From a virus: a DNA stretch of 32,102 bases. Position numbers and translations under genes: made by a program. The notes beneath the pieces are model-generated. The model was not told the origin of the DNA, searched no databases, and worked only from the letters and a program-made list of their open reading frames with translations. The stretch lies in the IMG/VR virus record IMGVR_UViG_3300028595_000349, positions 1-32,102 of that record; one strand, given 5' to 3'. Below, one piece after another: positions 1 to 7,991 of the stretch; position 1 is the stretch's first letter; each line of letters opens with the position of its first letter.

Positions 1-12
1 GGAGTTTATATA

Positions 13-822
13 ATGTTTTCAATTTGTTTACATAGCACTAACCGTGCTGAATATTTGGAGAACTTTCTTCAAAGTTTAACCTATCAAACAGATAAGGATT
101 TTGAAGTGGTGATAGTCGATAACGAAAGTAAAGATGATACTGAAGAAGTAATTAGAAAATTCAAAAGAAAACTTAAAATTAATCATATAGTTTTTGAGTA
201 TAAGGACGAGAATTTAAAAAACTTAAATCCAATTGCTTATAATTTAGCTGTTAAGAACGCTAAATATGATAAGATAATTCTAACTGTTGGCGATGTTATT
301 TTTGATATTAACAACGTCAAGAACGCAAAAGAATTATTTTCTAAGGGCGTTGTAATATATGGGTCTTCCTTAGAAATAGAAGATATGAAATTAATGACGC
401 CGATAAAGCAAAAGAAATATAAGTTAGATATTTCTAAGAATAAACGGCTTTTGAGTTTTGGAAATAATCCGAAAAGTAAAGCGTGGTTCAAGGTTAATCC
501 GAAATATCCGCAACCCGTTTTTTATTGTGCAGTGCTAAGCAAAGAGAAATATAATGCCGTTGGCGGTATGGACGAGAAATTCACTTATTTACTGCATTCA
601 AGCGATGTCGACTTAGGCCAACGGTTGCAGTGCATCACAAAAACCGTGTACACGGATGATATTTTTGTGATACATCAAAAGCATGACAGGCCTGAAATTA
701 AAGCCGAAGAAAAAGAGTTGATAGAAAAAGGTATTACATTACGTGAGCAAAATCGGCAAGCGGCGTTTCAAGGACGTTGGAAAGTAACGAATATCGAAAA
801 AGATATAAGGATAATAACATGA
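13..822 (+). CDS. Family 2-type glycosyltransferase
   Basis: This 269-residue protein is probably a GT-A fold glycosyltransferase that transfers a sugar from a nucleotide donor. It opens with a nucleotide-binding strand (SICLHSTNR, residues 3-11), then VVIVDNES (32-39), an acidic GDVIFD segment near 93-98 in the place of the metal-binding DxD, and GGMDEKF (184-190) followed by SSDVDLGQRL (196-205), the usual acceptor-side acidic region. The family call rests on this order of motifs. The start is supported by GGAG at bases 1-4. The stop overlaps the next start in ATGA, so the two are translationally coupled. It lies upstream of the late promoter and the packaging genes. A role in modifying host surface sugars or phage structural proteins is inference. 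The acceptor is unknown. Confidence 0.75.
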   Translation: MFSICLHSTNRAEYLENFLQSLTYQTDKDFEVVIVDNESKDDTEEVIRKFKRKLKINHIVFEYKDENLKNLNPIAYNLAVKNAKYDKIILTVGDVIFDINNVKNAKELFSKGVVIYGSSLEIEDMKLMTPIKQKKYKLDISKNKRLLSFGNNPKSKAWFKVNPKYPQPVFYCAVLSKEKYNAVGGMDEKFTYLLHSSDVDLGQRLQCITKTVYTDDIFVIHQKHDRPEIKAEEKELIEKGITLREQNRQAAFQGRWKVTNIEKDIRIIT

Positions 823-1073
823 ATATTTTAAAAATAATATTTGGGATTAACTTTGTTTTAGGCGGTGTGTGGGTTTTTATGGCTATTATCGGGAATGACG
901 TTTTAGACACTTTCAAAAGAAGACTTTTGTTTGTAATATTATTGCCAATTTCGTTTATATTGCCTTTGTGGATTTTAATATCTGGTTTTTACTGTTTTTT
1001 TCTTCTTGTTGTATGGCTAAAAGAAGGTAGAGGTGCTTTCAATTCTTACGGCGATTACGGTGATTACATATAA
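819..1073 (+). CDS. Small membrane protein, unknown function
   Basis: This 84-residue protein is not recognised. It is strongly hydrophobic: one segment spans about residues 4-24 (IIFGINFVLGGVWVFMAIIG) and a long second block about 36-68 is long enough for one or two more helices. The tail is short and polar (GAFNSYGDYGDY). The start at 819 was chosen over an in-frame ATG at 777 because it forms an ATGA overlap with the glycosyltransferase stop and has AAGGAT upstream. Coupling to the glycosyltransferase suggests a partner in surface modification, perhaps a flippase-like or anchoring role as in seroconversion loci, but no family motif supports that. Confidence 0.7.
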   Translation: MNILKIIFGINFVLGGVWVFMAIIGNDVLDTFKRRLLFVILLPISFILPLWILISGFYCFFLLVVWLKEGRGAFNSYGDYGDYI

Positions 1074-1385
1074 ATGTATAGCCATAAAAAAGTTAGAGGT
1101 ATACTAGAAAACTGGCACACTTTAAAACAAGAAAGGATAGGTTCGAAGCCTGCTTTTTCTTATAAGTTGCCTATCCCGGCGCATAAATTAGACATACTGT
1201 GTGGCCTCGGTCAACTTCAGGAAGTAGAACCGGACTATTTTACTGTTATCTATGAATACTATTTGCTAGGAAAAGACCGTGAGGAGATACTTGAAAAAGA
1301 AGGTATTTCTAAGAAATGGTTTTATGTTCGTATCAGCAGGGGGATAGACTTTATATCTTGTTTTTTGAGTAGCGGGAATAATTGA
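1074..1385 (+). CDS. Q-like late transcription regulator (putative antiterminator)
   Basis: This 103-residue protein has a C-terminal helix-turn-helix resembling sigma region 4 (about residues 58-95: an FTVIYEYYLLGKDREEIL helix followed by EGISKKWFYVRISRGI). This organisation is typical of small phage antitermination/late-regulator families such as Q, ArpU and RinA. Its gene ends 38 bases before a promoter whose architecture fits Q control: palindrome in the spacer, second -10-like element, then a terminator. In lambdoid phages Q lies in the same place relative to pR'. The start codon directly follows the previous stop (TAAATG) with only a weak Shine-Dalgarno, so translation is probably coupled. 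Regulator is likely; Q-type antitermination specifically is inferred from context. Confidence 0.55.
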   Translation: MYSHKKVRGILENWHTLKQERIGSKPAFSYKLPIPAHKLDILCGLGQLQEVEPDYFTVIYEYYLLGKDREEILEKEGISKKWFYVRISRGIDFISCFLSSGNN

Positions 1386-1400
1386 AAAAAATAAAAAAAT

Positions 1401-1414
1401 GCCGAAAATTCGGC
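1401..1414. other. Short perfect palindrome
   Basis: GCCGAAAATTCGGC is a 14-bp perfect palindrome between the Q-like gene and the late promoter. On the minus strand it is followed by a T-rich run (bases 1381-1400 read in reverse), so it could terminate leftward transcription. On the plus strand no T-run follows. It may equally be a protein-binding site just upstream of the -35 box. Confidence 0.45.
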
Positions 1415-1423
1415 AAAAAGTGC

Positions 1424-1452
1424 TTGACAAATAGTACACTGTACTATATAAT
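1424..1452 (+). promoter_or_regulatory. Late promoter (pR'-like)
   Basis: Consensus -35 TTGACA (1424-1429) and -10 TATAAT (1447-1452) are separated by 17 bases. The expected transcription start is near 1459. Exactly at 1459-1464 lies a second TATAAT, the position at which lambdoid late promoters carry a -10-like sigma-dependent pause element. It would drive the packaging and structural operon if the terminator at 1494-1520 is overcome. Confidence 0.8.
1431..1447. promoter_or_regulatory. Palindromic operator / Q-binding-element candidate in promoter spacer
   Basis: ATAGTAC-ACT-GTACTAT is a perfect 7-bp inverted repeat with a 3-base centre, filling the spacer between -35 and -10. Lambda and phage 21 Q proteins bind in this interval of their late promoters, and repressors can also act from here. 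Q-site is the preferred reading because of the neighbouring pause element and terminator; a repressor operator is the alternative. Confidence 0.6.
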
Positions 1453-1493
1453 TATTAATATAATAGAATATCTATCTATTAATATAAACTGAT

Positions 1494-1520
1494 AACCTGC
1501 TTAACAAAGCGGGTTTTTTT
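1494..1520 (+). terminator. Promoter-proximal intrinsic terminator (tR'-like)
   Basis: Arms AACCTGCTT (1494-1502) and AAGCGGGTT (1507-1515) form 9 pairs with one G-U around a 4-base loop, followed by seven T. It lies about 35 bases after the expected start, so unmodified polymerase would release a transcript of about 60 nt. It ends 6 bases before the ATG of the small terminase gene, leaving that gene without a visible Shine-Dalgarno sequence. Confidence 0.8.
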
Positions 1521-1526
1521 ATTATT

Positions 1527-1901
1527 ATGCAGAAGAAACACAAACAATTTATAGAAATATATTCAGCAGACACAACTCATGACGATAAGTACTTTGCTGA
1601 ACAATTCGGCGTTAGCCAAAAAACGATAGTACAATGGAAACATAAATACAGTAAGGAAATTGATAGTAAGATACAAGAAAATATTAAACCGGCACGCAAA
1701 ATATTATTAAACCATTTAACACACGGCTGTGAAGAACTAGTTAAATTGATAGACGATAAAAATAGCTACGTTCGGCTTAATGCTATCAAGACATTATTTG
1801 ACCATACCGGACTTAAAGCAAGTGATATAAACACAAACGGAAATTTCAATATTCTTTTCAAAATGGTGGATGCTAATCCCAGCGACACTGAAAAAACATA
1901 A
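1527..1901 (+). CDS. terS: Terminase small subunit
   Basis: This 124-residue protein should recognise phage DNA for packaging. The N-terminal third has the helix-turn-helix typical of small terminases (FAEQFGVSQKTIVQWKHKY, about residues 24-42), followed by a helical central region and a short polar tail. It directly precedes and overlaps the large subunit, the standard order. No Shine-Dalgarno is visible before the ATG because the terminator T-run fills that space. Translation may therefore be inefficient or depend on the same structural switch. The family call comes from the HTH, size and position. Confidence 0.8.
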   Translation: MQKKHKQFIEIYSADTTHDDKYFAEQFGVSQKTIVQWKHKYSKEIDSKIQENIKPARKILLNHLTHGCEELVKLIDDKNSYVRLNAIKTLFDHTGLKASDINTNGNFNILFKMVDANPSDTEKT

Positions 1902-3177
1902 TTATAACTTAATTTTTGAAATAGCATTATTACAATCTCAAAAAGAATTTGCCAATAAAGTAAACAAAGGTAAAAAATACACATTGTTCAGTGGTGGTAT
2001 TGGCAACGGAAAGACTTATATTTGTGACTTTCTATGTTTAAAAATGTGTATTCAATATCCTGGCATACGCGGTGTAATAGCAAGACGTACCGTAACAAGT
2101 TTAAAGAGAACCACACAAAAAGTTTTTCTTGATATGCTCACGAAATTTGGACTTTGGGACTTTGTAGAAAAGTTTAACAAAAGCGATAACTTATTAACTT
2201 TCAAAAATGGCAGTGAAATATATTTTATAGACTTAGAGGACATAACGAAAGTAATGGGAATGGAGCTGGGTTTTGCTTACGTGGACGAAGCAAGAGAAAT
2301 AAAAGAAAGTGTTTTTCTTGCGTTAATAGGACGACTAAGGCAAAAAGATATGCCTTTGCAATGTTTACTGTCAACTAATCCCGATACTCCTGCGCACTGG
2401 CTTTATAAATTATTTTACGAAAATCCGGACGATGAATTTCAAGTCGTAGATGCAAAAACTAACGAAAATACATATTTACCGGAAAGTTATTTAAGTACTC
2501 TTGATAAAGTATATCACGGAATATATAAAGAGCGTTTTCTTAGTGGGAAATGGGTTGCTTTTGAAGGGCTTGTTTATAACGAATTTAATCCGAGTGTTCA
2601 CGTTGTAGACGGTTTTGACTTTGGTGATAGGCAAGCATACGACTTTTACCGTGCAATAGACTGGGGTTATACTAACCCGTTTGTTTGTCTTTGGATAGCG
2701 GTTGATAGAGATAACAACTTTTATGTTTTTGATGAAATATACATTAAGAATTATCTACTTCCGGACTTGGTAAGACTGGTAAAAGAAAGGCACGTTATAC
2801 CTTATATTACTACTTACGCTGACCCATCAGAACCACAAAATATAAATTACTTTGCTAGTCAAGGACTTCCGGTCGAGCCTGCTTACAATCGGGTAATGCC
2901 AGGCATTCAGTTAGTCAAAGAGCATTTTGCTATTAACACAGAAACAGACGAGCCAAAAATATATATCGGTCGTAACTGCAAAAACTTAATTCGTGAATTA
3001 CAACTTTATCGTTGGCACGAAAGTAAGGAAGGTAAGCACGAAAAAGAAGAGCCTGTAAAACTAGACGACCACGCGTGTGATGCTTTGCGGTACTTTATAG
3101 CGTCATTCAAACGTGGAAAAACTGACTTTCACGATACCGATATTATACAACTGCAAGGGTTAAGGAGTTATGAATGA
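1870..3177 (+). CDS. terL: Terminase large subunit
   Basis: This 435-residue packaging motor combines an ATPase and a nuclease. Walker A is GGIGNGKT (residues 42-49) and Walker B is FAYVDEA (135-141). The RNase H-like nuclease domain shows the expected acidic residues in AIDWGYTNP (D264), YADPSEP (D318) and DDHACDALRYF (D400, D404). The length is normal for PBSX/T4-type terminases. The ATG at 1870 overlaps the end of terS by 32 bases and is preceded by GGTGG. The stop overlaps the portal start (ATGA). It should act at the portal vertex, cutting concatemers and pumping DNA into the head. Confidence 0.95.
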   Translation: MLIPATLKKHNYNLIFEIALLQSQKEFANKVNKGKKYTLFSGGIGNGKTYICDFLCLKMCIQYPGIRGVIARRTVTSLKRTTQKVFLDMLTKFGLWDFVEKFNKSDNLLTFKNGSEIYFIDLEDITKVMGMELGFAYVDEAREIKESVFLALIGRLRQKDMPLQCLLSTNPDTPAHWLYKLFYENPDDEFQVVDAKTNENTYLPESYLSTLDKVYHGIYKERFLSGKWVAFEGLVYNEFNPSVHVVDGFDFGDRQAYDFYRAIDWGYTNPFVCLWIAVDRDNNFYVFDEIYIKNYLLPDLVRLVKERHVIPYITTYADPSEPQNINYFASQGLPVEPAYNRVMPGIQLVKEHFAINTETDEPKIYIGRNCKNLIRELQLYRWHESKEGKHEKEEPVKLDDHACDALRYFIASFKRGKTDFHDTDIIQLQGLRSYE

Positions 3178-5585
3178 TAGTTGATAGAACTAATACACGA
3201 AATTTGACATTGGAATTAGTTAAAAATGATTTGAATAATTTCAATTACGTTTATCCTTATAACCCTGACGACTTAATATATAATATGAAGTCGGAGTATG
3301 GTCAAAGCGGATATGACTTGTATGCAGAAATAAGTAAAGACCCGAAAGTTAGTAGTATAGAAAGCATTATAAGGCAAGCGGTTTTTAACACGGAATATGG
3401 AATAATATACGATATAGAAAAATATCAAAACCAAGAAATAGAAGACTTTTGCAATTATAACTTAGATAATATCAAGAATGACAGTTTTACTAATATTTTG
3501 CGTAACATGATGGACGCTAGACTTTATGGTTTCAAGGTTGCTGAAAAAATATATAAGTATGATAACGGGAAATTAGTAATAGACAAAATAAAAGCGTTTC
3601 CGTCTAGTTACTTTGACTTCCGTGTAGACAATCAAAACAACTTGATAGAAATAATATTACATCAAGGAAAAGCTGAGCAAACAATTTTTAAGGTAGACGA
3701 CTTCAATTCTAAATTTATTTATTTTGTTTATCCGAACATTAAAGACGGCAATTATTATGGCGAGAGTGCGTTAAAGCCAATTTATCAGCTATGGCGGGTA
3801 AAAAAAAGGTTGGGTTTAATTGCTCCGATAGCTTTTGAGCTTAGGTTTATACCACCGATAATAAACGAATATTATGAGGGCCTTGACAAGCCAAGCCAAA
3901 CAGCAGTAAAAAATGCTGTTTCAGATATGCGGAATTATTCTAGGGTTTCAATACCGTCACGTCTTGATGAAAAAGGCGGGTTACATCCACTAGCGAACTT
4001 AAAAATATTAAACACTGAAATAAATAATTTTGATGATATTAAATCGCATATGGAATATCTTGACAAAGAAATAGCGCGTTCTTTGGGCGTGCCGGACGAG
4101 ATAGGTTTTTCTACTACTAATGTAGGCAGTAACGCAAAAGCGAACACGCAAATAAAAGTTTTTAATCAGTTAGTCAAAGAAGAGCAAAAGAAAATAGAAA
4201 GACTTGTAAACGAGCAGATACTGAAACCGTTAATAGACGTGAATTTCGGTAAGCAGGAAGTTTACCCAGTGTTCAAGTTTCACCGTTCTGATTATGACGA
4301 GCTATATACAAAAATGGATATACTTAAAATAATGCGCGAGGCTGGACTTACTCCTGACACCGACTTTATTAAGGACTTTATAGATATTCCGATAAAAGAG
4401 GACGAGATTGATGACCGAGTTGATGAGCAAGAAGAACCGGAAATACAAAAAGAGCAAGAACCAATAGAACAAAAAGAACAAGAAGAACAAGAGCAGGAAG
4501 AAATGAAAGCCGTTAGTGAAACTGATAAATTTGAAGCGTTGCGAGAAAAGATAGAAGATAGTAATATAACTTTTTTTACAAACAACATTACAAAACGTGT
4601 GGACTTCAAAGCAATCGACAAATTCTGGGATAAGCTCGAAGCTGGTTTTTTACGGCGATTGGTTCAGCATTTTAACGAAGCAAGACTTGAATTTATAAAA
4701 CAAGCGAAACGTGGTAAAGAATTCGAATTTAGAAAGTTTAATAAAAATAAAATACGGGATTATATATATGCGTTTTGCCTGCGTGCTTACTTAGACGGAA
4801 AGTATAGGGCTTTACAAGAAATACAAAAAGCTGTCGACTTTCAAGCAAGCAACGAATTTGTAATAGACTATATATTGCTTGAACAAAAAGAAAACTTTGC
4901 GACAACGGCTGATGAATTGATAAAAGTACAAGACGTAATTCAAGAATATTTAGATAAAGGGATTAAGTTGACAAGACAGCAACGTAAGAATTTAGTTGCC
5001 ATTAAGAAGTACGCTGGCTTAATAACAAATCAAATAACTGGTGAAATACAAAGTCAAGTTTCTCTAATATACGACTATACTCCTGGCGATGTTTCAGTTA
5101 ATCAAATTATAAAAGGGATAGATGACGTTTTCAAAAAGTATACTTCTATTGTGAACAATCCGGAAAAGATATTTATTATTTCACAGGCAGAATTATCCCA
5201 TCATTATATTAACACAATACTAAGAACTAATATATCAAGATATTTCAATCAGGGTCGTTACGACCAAATGACCGACCCTGACTTAAACGGTGTCGTTACA
5301 GCGATGCAATATTCTGCGATACTTGACGGACGTACGACGTACTTTTGTCGTGAACATGACGGTGAAGTTATAGCGATAGACGACCCGAGGATTCAGTCTT
5401 TGCAACCTCCAAATCACTTTAATTGCCGCTCACTTTTTGCACCTGTTTTCCGTCAAGATAACGAAGAAGCGAATTGGGGTGAAAAAGCTCAAGACAAACC
5501 GGAAAAGCAAGAAGCGTACAATTCGCCAGCTGAAGGGTTCGGCGGTCAAGGTCGTGTATCAATACCGAGAAGTATGGAGGAGTAA
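3174..5585 (+). CDS. Portal protein fused to MuF-type head morphogenesis protein
   Basis: This 803-residue protein joins two usually separate head proteins. Residues 1 to about 415 resemble the DUF935/Mu gp29 portal family (LYGFKVAEKIY, KAFPSSYFDFR, YGESALKPIYQLWRVKK, IARSLGVPDEIGFSTTN). A charged Gln/Glu-rich linker occupies about 415-445. The C-terminal part carries the Mu gpF (SPP1 gp7) signature near residues 685-760: ISRYFNQGRYDQ, AILDGRTTYFCREHDGEV and PPNHFNCRSLFAPVF. In Mu these are genes 29 and 30. The reading frame is continuous, with no sign of a frameshift. The portal ring is the head's DNA gate, and the MuF part is expected inside the procapsid. The stop overlaps the protease start. 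Confidence 0.9.
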   Translation: MIVDRTNTRNLTLELVKNDLNNFNYVYPYNPDDLIYNMKSEYGQSGYDLYAEISKDPKVSSIESIIRQAVFNTEYGIIYDIEKYQNQEIEDFCNYNLDNIKNDSFTNILRNMMDARLYGFKVAEKIYKYDNGKLVIDKIKAFPSSYFDFRVDNQNNLIEIILHQGKAEQTIFKVDDFNSKFIYFVYPNIKDGNYYGESALKPIYQLWRVKKRLGLIAPIAFELRFIPPIINEYYEGLDKPSQTAVKNAVSDMRNYSRVSIPSRLDEKGGLHPLANLKILNTEINNFDDIKSHMEYLDKEIARSLGVPDEIGFSTTNVGSNAKANTQIKVFNQLVKEEQKKIERLVNEQILKPLIDVNFGKQEVYPVFKFHRSDYDELYTKMDILKIMREAGLTPDTDFIKDFIDIPIKEDEIDDRVDEQEEPEIQKEQEPIEQKEQEEQEQEEMKAVSETDKFEALREKIEDSNITFFTNNITKRVDFKAIDKFWDKLEAGFLRRLVQHFNEARLEFIKQAKRGKEFEFRKFNKNKIRDYIYAFCLRAYLDGKYRALQEIQKAVDFQASNEFVIDYILLEQKENFATTADELIKVQDVIQEYLDKGIKLTRQQRKNLVAIKKYAGLITNQITGEIQSQVSLIYDYTPGDVSVNQIIKGIDDVFKKYTSIVNNPEKIFIISQAELSHHYINTILRTNISRYFNQGRYDQMTDPDLNGVVTAMQYSAILDGRTTYFCREHDGEVIAIDDPRIQSLQPPNHFNCRSLFAPVFRQDNEEANWGEKAQDKPEKQEAYNSPAEGFGGQGRVSIPRSMEE

Positions 5586-6490
5586 TGCCTGAAATATTAA
5601 GAAAACCAATTTTTAAAGCCGGTAAAACTTATGACGGTCGGCTAATATCCAAAAAACAAGTAAAAGAAGCGTACGAGAATACGGTTGCTATGCTTGATGA
5701 CGGGTATAAAATTCCCGTTAAGCTAGGTCACGAAGATTTTAACCAAATTTCTAAGGGTTGGTTAATGAATTTAGTTTTAGACGATGATACTATTTTTGCC
5801 GACTTCGTGGACTTAGACATGGAAATATATCAATCTTTTCAATCCGGAAAATTGCCAAGTGTGTCTATTGAGCTTAGAAATAAAGTTTATTGGAAAGATG
5901 AGAAGTATTCTAATGTTATATCAGCTGTGGCTATGCTTGGAATTGATCAACCGGCTATCCAATTTAAAAGTGAAGTTTCTACGTGGTTTAAATATCACGA
6001 AAATATAAATGAGGGTGTGAATATGCCTGAAGAAAAAAGCGAAAAATTTGTCATTGAACAATTTGAAGCTCAAAAAAAGGAAATAGAAAGTTACAAAGCT
6101 AAGATAGAAAATTTTGAAGCGGTTATACAAGAAAAAGATACGCTAATTAGCGAACAAGAAAACCAAATCGAAATTTTTAAAGCTAAAGTACAAGAACAAG
6201 AAAAAAAGGAATTCGAAACAAGAAAGACATCTTTGATAGAAAAATTCGAAAGTGAAGTTATAGCAAAGAACAGACTGCAACCTAGTGAAAAAGATAAGGT
6301 ATTGCAGACTTTTGAAGCGTTGAATTACGACGTTGAAAAGTGTGAAAATATTATATCGACTTATGCTTCTTTGCCTGAAGGTGTTTTGACTAAGGAATTT
6401 GCAAGCACGACTGAGAGTGATGTTCAGCTTAACAAGTTTGACAAAGCGTTCGGCGTGACTGAAGACGACAAGAAAAAGTATAGAGGTTAA
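5585..6490 (+). CDS. Prohead protease with C-terminal scaffold (Mu gpI-like)
   Basis: This 301-residue protein has an N-terminal protease-like half and a coiled-coil half. Features of the Mu gpI-type family are PVKLGHEDF near residues 39-47 (candidate catalytic His), KGWLMNLVLDDDTIFADF, the SGKLPSVSIEL strand near 88-98 (candidate Ser) and VISAVAMLGIDQPAI. From about residue 147 it is highly charged and heptad-like (many E/K/Q), as expected of a scaffold. It lies between portal/MuF and capsid genes, as gpI does in Mu. The catalytic assignments follow the family pattern and are inference. An internal in-frame start at 6023 suggests that a separate scaffold is also made. Confidence 0.8.
   Translation: MPEILRKPIFKAGKTYDGRLISKKQVKEAYENTVAMLDDGYKIPVKLGHEDFNQISKGWLMNLVLDDDTIFADFVDLDMEIYQSFQSGKLPSVSIELRNKVYWKDEKYSNVISAVAMLGIDQPAIQFKSEVSTWFKYHENINEGVNMPEEKSEKFVIEQFEAQKKEIESYKAKIENFEAVIQEKDTLISEQENQIEIFKAKVQEQEKKEFETRKTSLIEKFESEVIAKNRLQPSEKDKVLQTFEALNYDVEKCENIISTYASLPEGVLTKEFASTTESDVQLNKFDKAFGVTEDDKKKYRG
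6023..6490 (+). CDS. Nested scaffold protein (internal in-frame start)
   Basis: An ATG at residue 147 of the protease gene is preceded by GAGGGTG five bases upstream, a good Shine-Dalgarno inside a coding region. Initiation there gives a 155-residue, Glu/Lys-rich, predicted coiled-coil protein lacking the protease half. This mirrors lambda C/Nu3 and Mu I/Z, where scaffold is made from an internal start in the protease gene. It is inferred from the RBS position, exactly at the boundary between globular and coiled-coil sequence. Confidence 0.6.
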   Translation: MPEEKSEKFVIEQFEAQKKEIESYKAKIENFEAVIQEKDTLISEQENQIEIFKAKVQEQEKKEFETRKTSLIEKFESEVIAKNRLQPSEKDKVLQTFEALNYDVEKCENIISTYASLPEGVLTKEFASTTESDVQLNKFDKAFGVTEDDKKKYRG

Positions 6491-6495
6491 TAATT

Positions 6496-6909
6496 ATGGC
6501 TTTAAGCAAAAATAAAGTTTATAAAAAAATCGGTGAAAGCGGTGACACCGTTTCACATCCGGTTCAAGCAAGCACTACTATATATCAAGGTGCGATTGTT
6601 TGTTTTGATAGCAGTGGCTATATAACAACTGCTGCGGCTACTTCCGGGTATAGACCGGCAGGGATAGCGGCGGAATATTGTGATAATTCAAGCGGTTCTG
6701 CCGGCGATAAAGAAGTAAAAGTTGAAAAAGGTTTTGGTGTATACTATGCAACGGCAAGTGCAGTGCAAAGTCATGTAGGTGTGCCGGTTTACGCAACTGC
6801 TGATGATACTTTTACAGTTTCAAGTGGGAATTCAGGTTGTTTCGGAGTTATCGATAAGGTAGTTTCCGGTACAGCTTGGTATATCAGAATAAATAGGGTA
6901 CTGAAGTAA
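6496..6909 (+). CDS. Capsid decoration / cement-like protein
   Basis: This 137-residue, Gly/Ser/Ala/Val-rich, beta-type protein sits immediately before the major capsid gene. The pattern resembles the DUF2190/lambda gpD-type capsid cement family: GDTVSHPVQASTTIYQGAIVCFDSSGY near the N-terminus, RPAGIAAEYCDN in the middle and a strand-rich end. Such proteins bind the outside of the expanded shell at three-fold sites and stabilise it. The gene follows the protease by five bases. Identification rests on composition, size and position, so a head fibre is the main alternative. Confidence 0.7.
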   Translation: MALSKNKVYKKIGESGDTVSHPVQASTTIYQGAIVCFDSSGYITTAAATSGYRPAGIAAEYCDNSSGSAGDKEVKVEKGFGVYYATASAVQSHVGVPVYATADDTFTVSSGNSGCFGVIDKVVSGTAWYIRINRVLK

Positions 6910-6920
6910 GGAGGTAGACG

Positions 6921-7841
6921 ATGGCTTTAGATGGAACATATAACTTAGACCCGAAAATATTGAATGCGTTAAATGACACAATTTCGACTGCGTTCAATAA
7001 ACAAATGGAAGGCCAAGAGCGTGTTTATGGCGGGTTGATGATGACTATGAACGTGAACACGAACCAAGTAACTTTGCCATACATGGACGACTTAGGTGAT
7101 GGGCTTAATGCGTGGGATAGAGACGCAACGAAAAAGTTAGAGCAACTAGGCGGCGGCAAATACGTTGTCGACATCAATTCTTATGAAAAGACTATTGCGA
7201 TAAGACGTGAGGATATAGAGGACGACAATTTAGGATTATATCTGCCTATTATACAAGGCATGGCAGAAAACGTCGTACAAAATGACGATAAATTGATAGC
7301 GGATTTACTAGTAAGTGGTGCTAGTTTAGAATGTTTTGACGGTGCGAATTTCTTTTCTAATTCGCACGTAACACAAACATCAACTACGTATGACAACTTA
7401 TTAAGTGGCGCGCTTTCAAGCGGTACTATCGAAACAGGTATAACTACGATGAGAAAATTTAAAGGTAGGAATGGCAAAGTCTTAAATATCGTGCCTGATA
7501 CCATTATTGTACCTCCGGACTTAGAACCGACTGCAAGACGTTACGTAAATTCTAACGTTCGCGTTGGCGCTACTAACGAAGAGCCGAATTGGCTCGGTAG
7601 CGTTGTAAAAAATGTTATAGTTGATGCAAGACTTACAGACACAGACGACTGGTATTTAGTAAAAGCTAGCGGCGCTATGAAACCTTTTGTAAAAATACAA
7701 AGAACAGCGCCCCGTTTTGTGAACCTTACAAGAATGGATACTGATACAGTATTTCTAAAAGGTCAGTACGTATACGGTCTTGAAACTAGGTATACAATGG
7801 CTTATGGGTTATGGCAATATGCTATAAAATTTGTAAACTAA
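6921..7841 (+). CDS. Major capsid protein (Mu gpT-like)
   Basis: This 306-residue protein matches the Mu-type major head subunit (gpT, HK97 fold). Its landmarks are LNALNDTISTAFNKQM near the N-terminus, VTLPYMDDLG, the IAIRREDIEDDNLGLY segment (about 92-107), GANFFSNSHV near 144, and a C-terminal strand region with VFLKGQYVYGLETRYTMAYG. A strong AGGAGGT lies just before the ATG, fitting very high expression. It would form the icosahedral shell around portal and scaffold. The gpT-type capsid together with the gpF-type and gpI-type proteins indicates that the whole head module is Mu-like, although DNA is packaged by a terminase of this phage's own late operon. Confidence 0.92.
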   Translation: MALDGTYNLDPKILNALNDTISTAFNKQMEGQERVYGGLMMTMNVNTNQVTLPYMDDLGDGLNAWDRDATKKLEQLGGGKYVVDINSYEKTIAIRREDIEDDNLGLYLPIIQGMAENVVQNDDKLIADLLVSGASLECFDGANFFSNSHVTQTSTTYDNLLSGALSSGTIETGITTMRKFKGRNGKVLNIVPDTIIVPPDLEPTARRYVNSNVRVGATNEEPNWLGSVVKNVIVDARLTDTDDWYLVKASGAMKPFVKIQRTAPRFVNLTRMDTDTVFLKGQYVYGLETRYTMAYGLWQYAIKFVN

Positions 7842-7855
7842 TAAGGAGTTAGTAA

Positions 7856-7990
7856 ATGAAAAATTATCTTGTTGTCGCAACTGGAAAAGTAAAGCAATAC
7901 AACGAAACGGTCGGCAAAATACTAGTTGAGCGTGGCGAATTGCAAGAAGTAGAAGTAAAAAAATCCCCGGTTGTGAAAAAAGGTAAATAA
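7856..7990 (+). CDS. Small basic protein after capsid, unknown
   Basis: A 44-residue open frame begins at an ATG nine bases after TAAGGAG. It is basic (ten Lys), starts with a beta-like segment (YLVVATGKVKQY) and ends in a Lys/Val tail. It fills the gap between the capsid gene and the head-completion genes and ends two bases before the next start. Small proteins at this site are often head-tail joining or capsid-accessory factors. No family is recognised. Confidence 0.65.
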   Translation: MKNYLVVATGKVKQYNETVGKILVERGELQEVEVKKSPVVKKGK

Positions 7991-7991
7991 A

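Noticed and set aside
4292-4621. Minus-strand Ser/Cys-rich open frames opposite the portal gene linker
   Set aside because: They mirror the Glu/Gln-rich coding sequence of the portal-MuF linker, with no ribosome site or promoter.
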